Of a stretch of 64,000 bases of DNA, positions 62,009 through 64,000 are shown in pieces. Source of the DNA: an uncultured Paracoccaceae bacterium (GTDB lineage Bacteria; Pseudomonadota; Alphaproteobacteria; Rhodobacterales; Rhodobacteraceae); assembly GCA_947496535.1 (NCBI GenBank), contig CANMDE010000013.1, positions 1-64,000 of the forward strand. The letters run 5' to 3'. Position 1 is the stretch's first letter. The number at the start of each line of letters is the position of its first letter. A model generated the notes under the pieces. It made no database searches. It was not told the origin of the DNA and saw nothing but the letters and a program-made list of their open reading frames with translations. The translations under genes and the position numbers were made by a program.

Positions 62009-63229
62009 CTAGACTCCAAAATCGTCATTGAAAATGCTGTCTTCATCAACACCCAGATCATCAAGCATCGCCAGAACGGCCTGGATCATCAGGGGTGGGC
62101 CACAGAGATAATATTCACAGTCCTCTGGTGCCGGATGATCGCCAAGGTATCGGTTCAGGGCCACGTCATGCACGAAGCCGGTCGCTCCGGTCCATTTGTC
62201 CATGGGGTCGGGATCAGACAGTGCAATGGTCCAATCAAAGTTGCCGTGTCGGGCGGCAAGCGCATCAAACTCGTCCACGTAAAGCAGTTCGGTCTTGTTG
62301 CGTGCGCCGTACCAGAAACTCATCTTGCGCTTCGTTCCAACATTTTCAAGCTGCTCAAAAATCATCGCACGTAAAGGTGCCATACCAACACCGCCGCCGA
62401 TAAAGACCATTTCTCTCTCTGTATCTTGAATGCGGAACGAGCCGAAGGGGCCTGATACAGAAACGGGGTCATTCTTCCGCAGGGAAAACAGCCAGGATGA
62501 CACGATGCCGGGCTGTGCGTCGGAAACGGATGGCGGCGGCAAGGCCAGACGGATATTCATCACAATTCGTCCGGCGGCTGTGTCTTCCGGGCGGTTTGAA
62601 ACCGAATATGCGCGTGTGACATCCTCAGCACTTTTGACTGAAAGATGGCGCAGCGGTTCCCATCGTTCGGCAAAATGATCTGGCACGACGACATTGGCAT
62701 AATCGAGCGTATAGGGCGGGGCCGTGATCTGCACGAATGATCCGGCAAAGAAGTCTGGCCGCAGGCCTTCAGGCAATTGCAGCACGACTTCACGGATCAG
62801 CGGTGTCAGTTGACGGGATGAGATGACCTGACAGGTGAACGCCTCCGCCCCAAGAAAGTCGTCGGCGACATCGATGTCCATGTTACCGCGTATCACTACC
62901 TGACAGGCCAGATGCAGGCCGTTGCGCAATTCAGACTTTGTGAAATGCGCGGCCTCGGTCGGCAGGCTGTCCGGTCCACCTTTGGTGATGGTCACCTGGC
63001 ACAGTCCGCATGTTCCGGCACCAGCACAGGCCGACGGCACAAGAACGCCGTTGTCGTTCAGCGCTGATAGTAATTTTTGCCCGGTCTTTGTGGCGATTTC
63101 GGTTTGTGTATTGACGATCAAGGTTGCCGCGCGCTCTGGCATCAGCGTCGCCCGCGCGAGCATGACCGTTGCTGTTAATACAAGAACAAGGATGATCAGC
63201 AGACCGCTGCCAAACAAGATGTCGGTCAT
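62009..63229 (-). CDS. nqrF: Na+-translocating NADH-quinone reductase subunit F
   Basis: This 406-residue subunit takes electrons from NADH. It has an N-terminal membrane helix (LFGSGLLIILVLVLTATVML), a [2Fe-2S] ferredoxin domain (PSACAGAGTCGLCQVTI and a later ACQVVI), and an FNR-like part with RAYSVSNRPED for FAD and FIGGGVGMAPLRAMI for NADH. ATG 63229 is used; the open frame runs 49 codons further into nqrE. It overlaps the nqrE stop by ATGA. Length matches known NqrF (about 407). Confidence 0.96.
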   Translation of the reverse strand: MTDILFGSGLLIILVLVLTATVMLARATLMPERAATLIVNTQTEIATKTGQKLLSALNDNGVLVPSACAGAGTCGLCQVTITKGGPDSLPTEAAHFTKSELRNGLHLACQVVIRGNMDIDVADDFLGAEAFTCQVISSRQLTPLIREVVLQLPEGLRPDFFAGSFVQITAPPYTLDYANVVVPDHFAERWEPLRHLSVKSAEDVTRAYSVSNRPEDTAAGRIVMNIRLALPPPSVSDAQPGIVSSWLFSLRKNDPVSVSGPFGSFRIQDTEREMVFIGGGVGMAPLRAMIFEQLENVGTKRKMSFWYGARNKTELLYVDEFDALAARHGNFDWTIALSDPDPMDKWTGATGFVHDVALNRYLGDHPAPEDCEYYLCGPPLMIQAVLAMLDDLGVDEDSIFNDDFGV

Positions 63230-63825
63230 GAGCCCATCCCCGCGAAAGCTGAAAACCCAAGCGACATCAACCCCGTGACCAGAAACGCGCTGCCCAACCC
63301 CTGTAACCCCGCGGGCATGTCGCTGTATTTCAGACGCTCCCGAATAGCGGCGAATGTGATGATCGCCAAAGCCCAACCAACGCCGCTGCCGAACCCGAAA
63401 ACAACCGACTCTATGAAGTCGTACTGCCGTTCGACCATGAACAGACTGCCCCCCAGAACGGCACAGTTCACTGTGATCAGGGGCAGGAAAATCCCCAGCG
63501 CGCGGTAGAGAACAGGGACAAACCGATCCAGAGTCATTTCAAGGATTTGGACCATCGCCGCGATGACACCAATGAACGCGATCAACTTGAGGAATGTTAA
63601 ATCAACATCGGGCAGGCCGAGCCACGCCCAAGCGCCTTCCAGAAGGAATCCATTATAGATCAAATTGTTGACCGGAACCGTCACCGTTTGCACAACGATG
63701 ATGGCGAGGCCGAGCCCGAATGCCGTCTCCAACCGTTCAGATACAGCCAAAAAGGTGCAGACCCCCAGAAAGAATGTCAGTGCAAGGTTTTCCTGAAATA
63801 TCGCCGTCATTAACAGGTCGGTCAT
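63226..63825 (-). CDS. nqrE: Na+-translocating NADH-quinone reductase subunit E
   Basis: This 199-residue membrane subunit has six helices. Family marks are ENLALTFFLGVCTFLAVS (about 10-27), where one Cys ligates iron with NqrD, and ITVNCAVLGGSLFMVERQYD (about 116-135). It is paired with NqrD in an inverted repeat topology. ATG 63825 is chosen because it overlaps the nqrD stop and has AGGAGG upstream; the longer frame is nqrD-derived. Confidence 0.96.
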   Translation of the reverse strand: MTDLLMTAIFQENLALTFFLGVCTFLAVSERLETAFGLGLAIIVVQTVTVPVNNLIYNGFLLEGAWAWLGLPDVDLTFLKLIAFIGVIAAMVQILEMTLDRFVPVLYRALGIFLPLITVNCAVLGGSLFMVERQYDFIESVVFGFGSGVGWALAIITFAAIRERLKYSDMPAGLQGLGSAFLVTGLMSLGFSAFAGMGS

Positions 63826-64000
63826 TGCCGTACCTCCTGCGTCTTCAGGGTAAACTTCGCGGTCTCGACTTGTTCGGTCCAGCGCGTACGAATGACCCAA
63901 ATGAGCAGGCCAATGATGAAAAATGCACTGGGGGCCAGCTGCATCAGGCCAAGCGGGACAAACCAGCCGCCTTCGGACGCGGGTGTCAGGATTGTGTAGC
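63822..64000 (-). CDS. nqrD: Na+-translocating NADH-quinone reductase subunit D (3' part)
   Basis: Only the last 58 codons and the stop are inside the window; the start is beyond base 64000. The visible part reads YTILTPASEGGWFVPLGLMQ, then APSAFFIIGLLIWVIRTRW, which matches the C-terminal end of NqrD, with a final membrane helix. The stop overlaps nqrE by ATGA. The rest of the nqr operon (nqrA-C) should lie to the right. Confidence 0.93.
   Translation of the reverse strand, partial: YTILTPASEGGWFVPLGLMQLAPSAFFIIGLLIWVIRTRWTEQVETAKFTLKTQEVRQ

Noticed and set aside
1..64000. CRISPR arrays, insertion sequences, prophage or plasmid genes
   Set aside because: No regularly spaced repeats, transposase, integrase or phage structural genes were seen anywhere in the window.

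Overview
The window looks like chromosomal DNA of a marine alphaproteobacterium of the Rhodobacterales (roseobacter group). The main reasons are a DMSP demethylase gene (dmdA) followed by the acrylyl-CoA reductase gene (acuI) and a BCCT transporter; a circularly permuted two-piece tmRNA gene; a GAAC-N7-GAAC LexA box before recA; the trgA-trgB-cysK order known from Rhodobacter; and several small families typical of this order (PF13769, DUF4169, RHH, TrgA). I see no prophage, insertion sequence, CRISPR array or plasmid function.

Layout. 0-4 kb: Entner-Doudoroff genes edd-eda behind a perfect 16-bp LacI-type palindrome, plus an MFS transporter. 4-8.5 kb: an rRNA methyltransferase coupled to a PIN protein, then a minus-strand one-carbon cluster (PF13769 protein, MetF-type reductase, methyl-THF methyltransferase). 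8.7-12.9 kb: Ppx/GppA, RlmE and a tungstate ABC transporter. 13-16.1 kb: glpD-glpK. 17-25.3 kb: recA, alaS, tusA, ccdA, then a membrane-anchored alpha/beta hydrolase coupled to a cytochrome P450. 25.5-31 kb (minus): DUF1194, rhodanese-ChrB, ChrA, SspB, and a coupled fumC-DUF4169-RHH set. 31.2-34.5 kb: a secreted PilJ-N protein, the tmRNA gene on the minus strand, and an orphan TadE/TadG pair. 34.5-41.7 kb: GntR regulator, DUF2182, DUF1326, DinB, dmdA, acuI and BCCT. 41.8-51.4 kb: photolyase, cyclopropane synthase, trgAB-cysK, MscS-type channel, AlaX, an M35-like protease and DUF4345. 51.3-60.4 kb: AI-2E permease, tRNA-Ser, orphan histidine kinase, MBL hydrolase, tRNA-Asn, a Cache/PAS kinase with FixJ-type regulator, and an AidB-like acyl-CoA dehydrogenase. 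60.5-64 kb (minus): the 3' half of a Na+-NQR operon (nqrD-E-F, apbE, nqrM) ending in a CBS protein.

How the genes work together. The DMSP block could import DMSP (BCCT), move one methyl group to tetrahydrofolate (DmdA) and detoxify acrylyl-CoA (AcuI). The one-carbon cluster near 7 kb could use the resulting methyl-THF. The least explained part is the set of three accessory genes (DUF2182, DUF1326, DinB) sitting between a divergent FadR-type regulator and dmdA, tightly coupled to it. They carry Met-rich, Cys-rich and His motifs that suggest metal or thiol chemistry. This is my main candidate for an undescribed system. The tmRNA and its adaptor SspB lie within about 4 kb of each other. All assignments rest on reading the sequence and on family knowledge; no database search was run.
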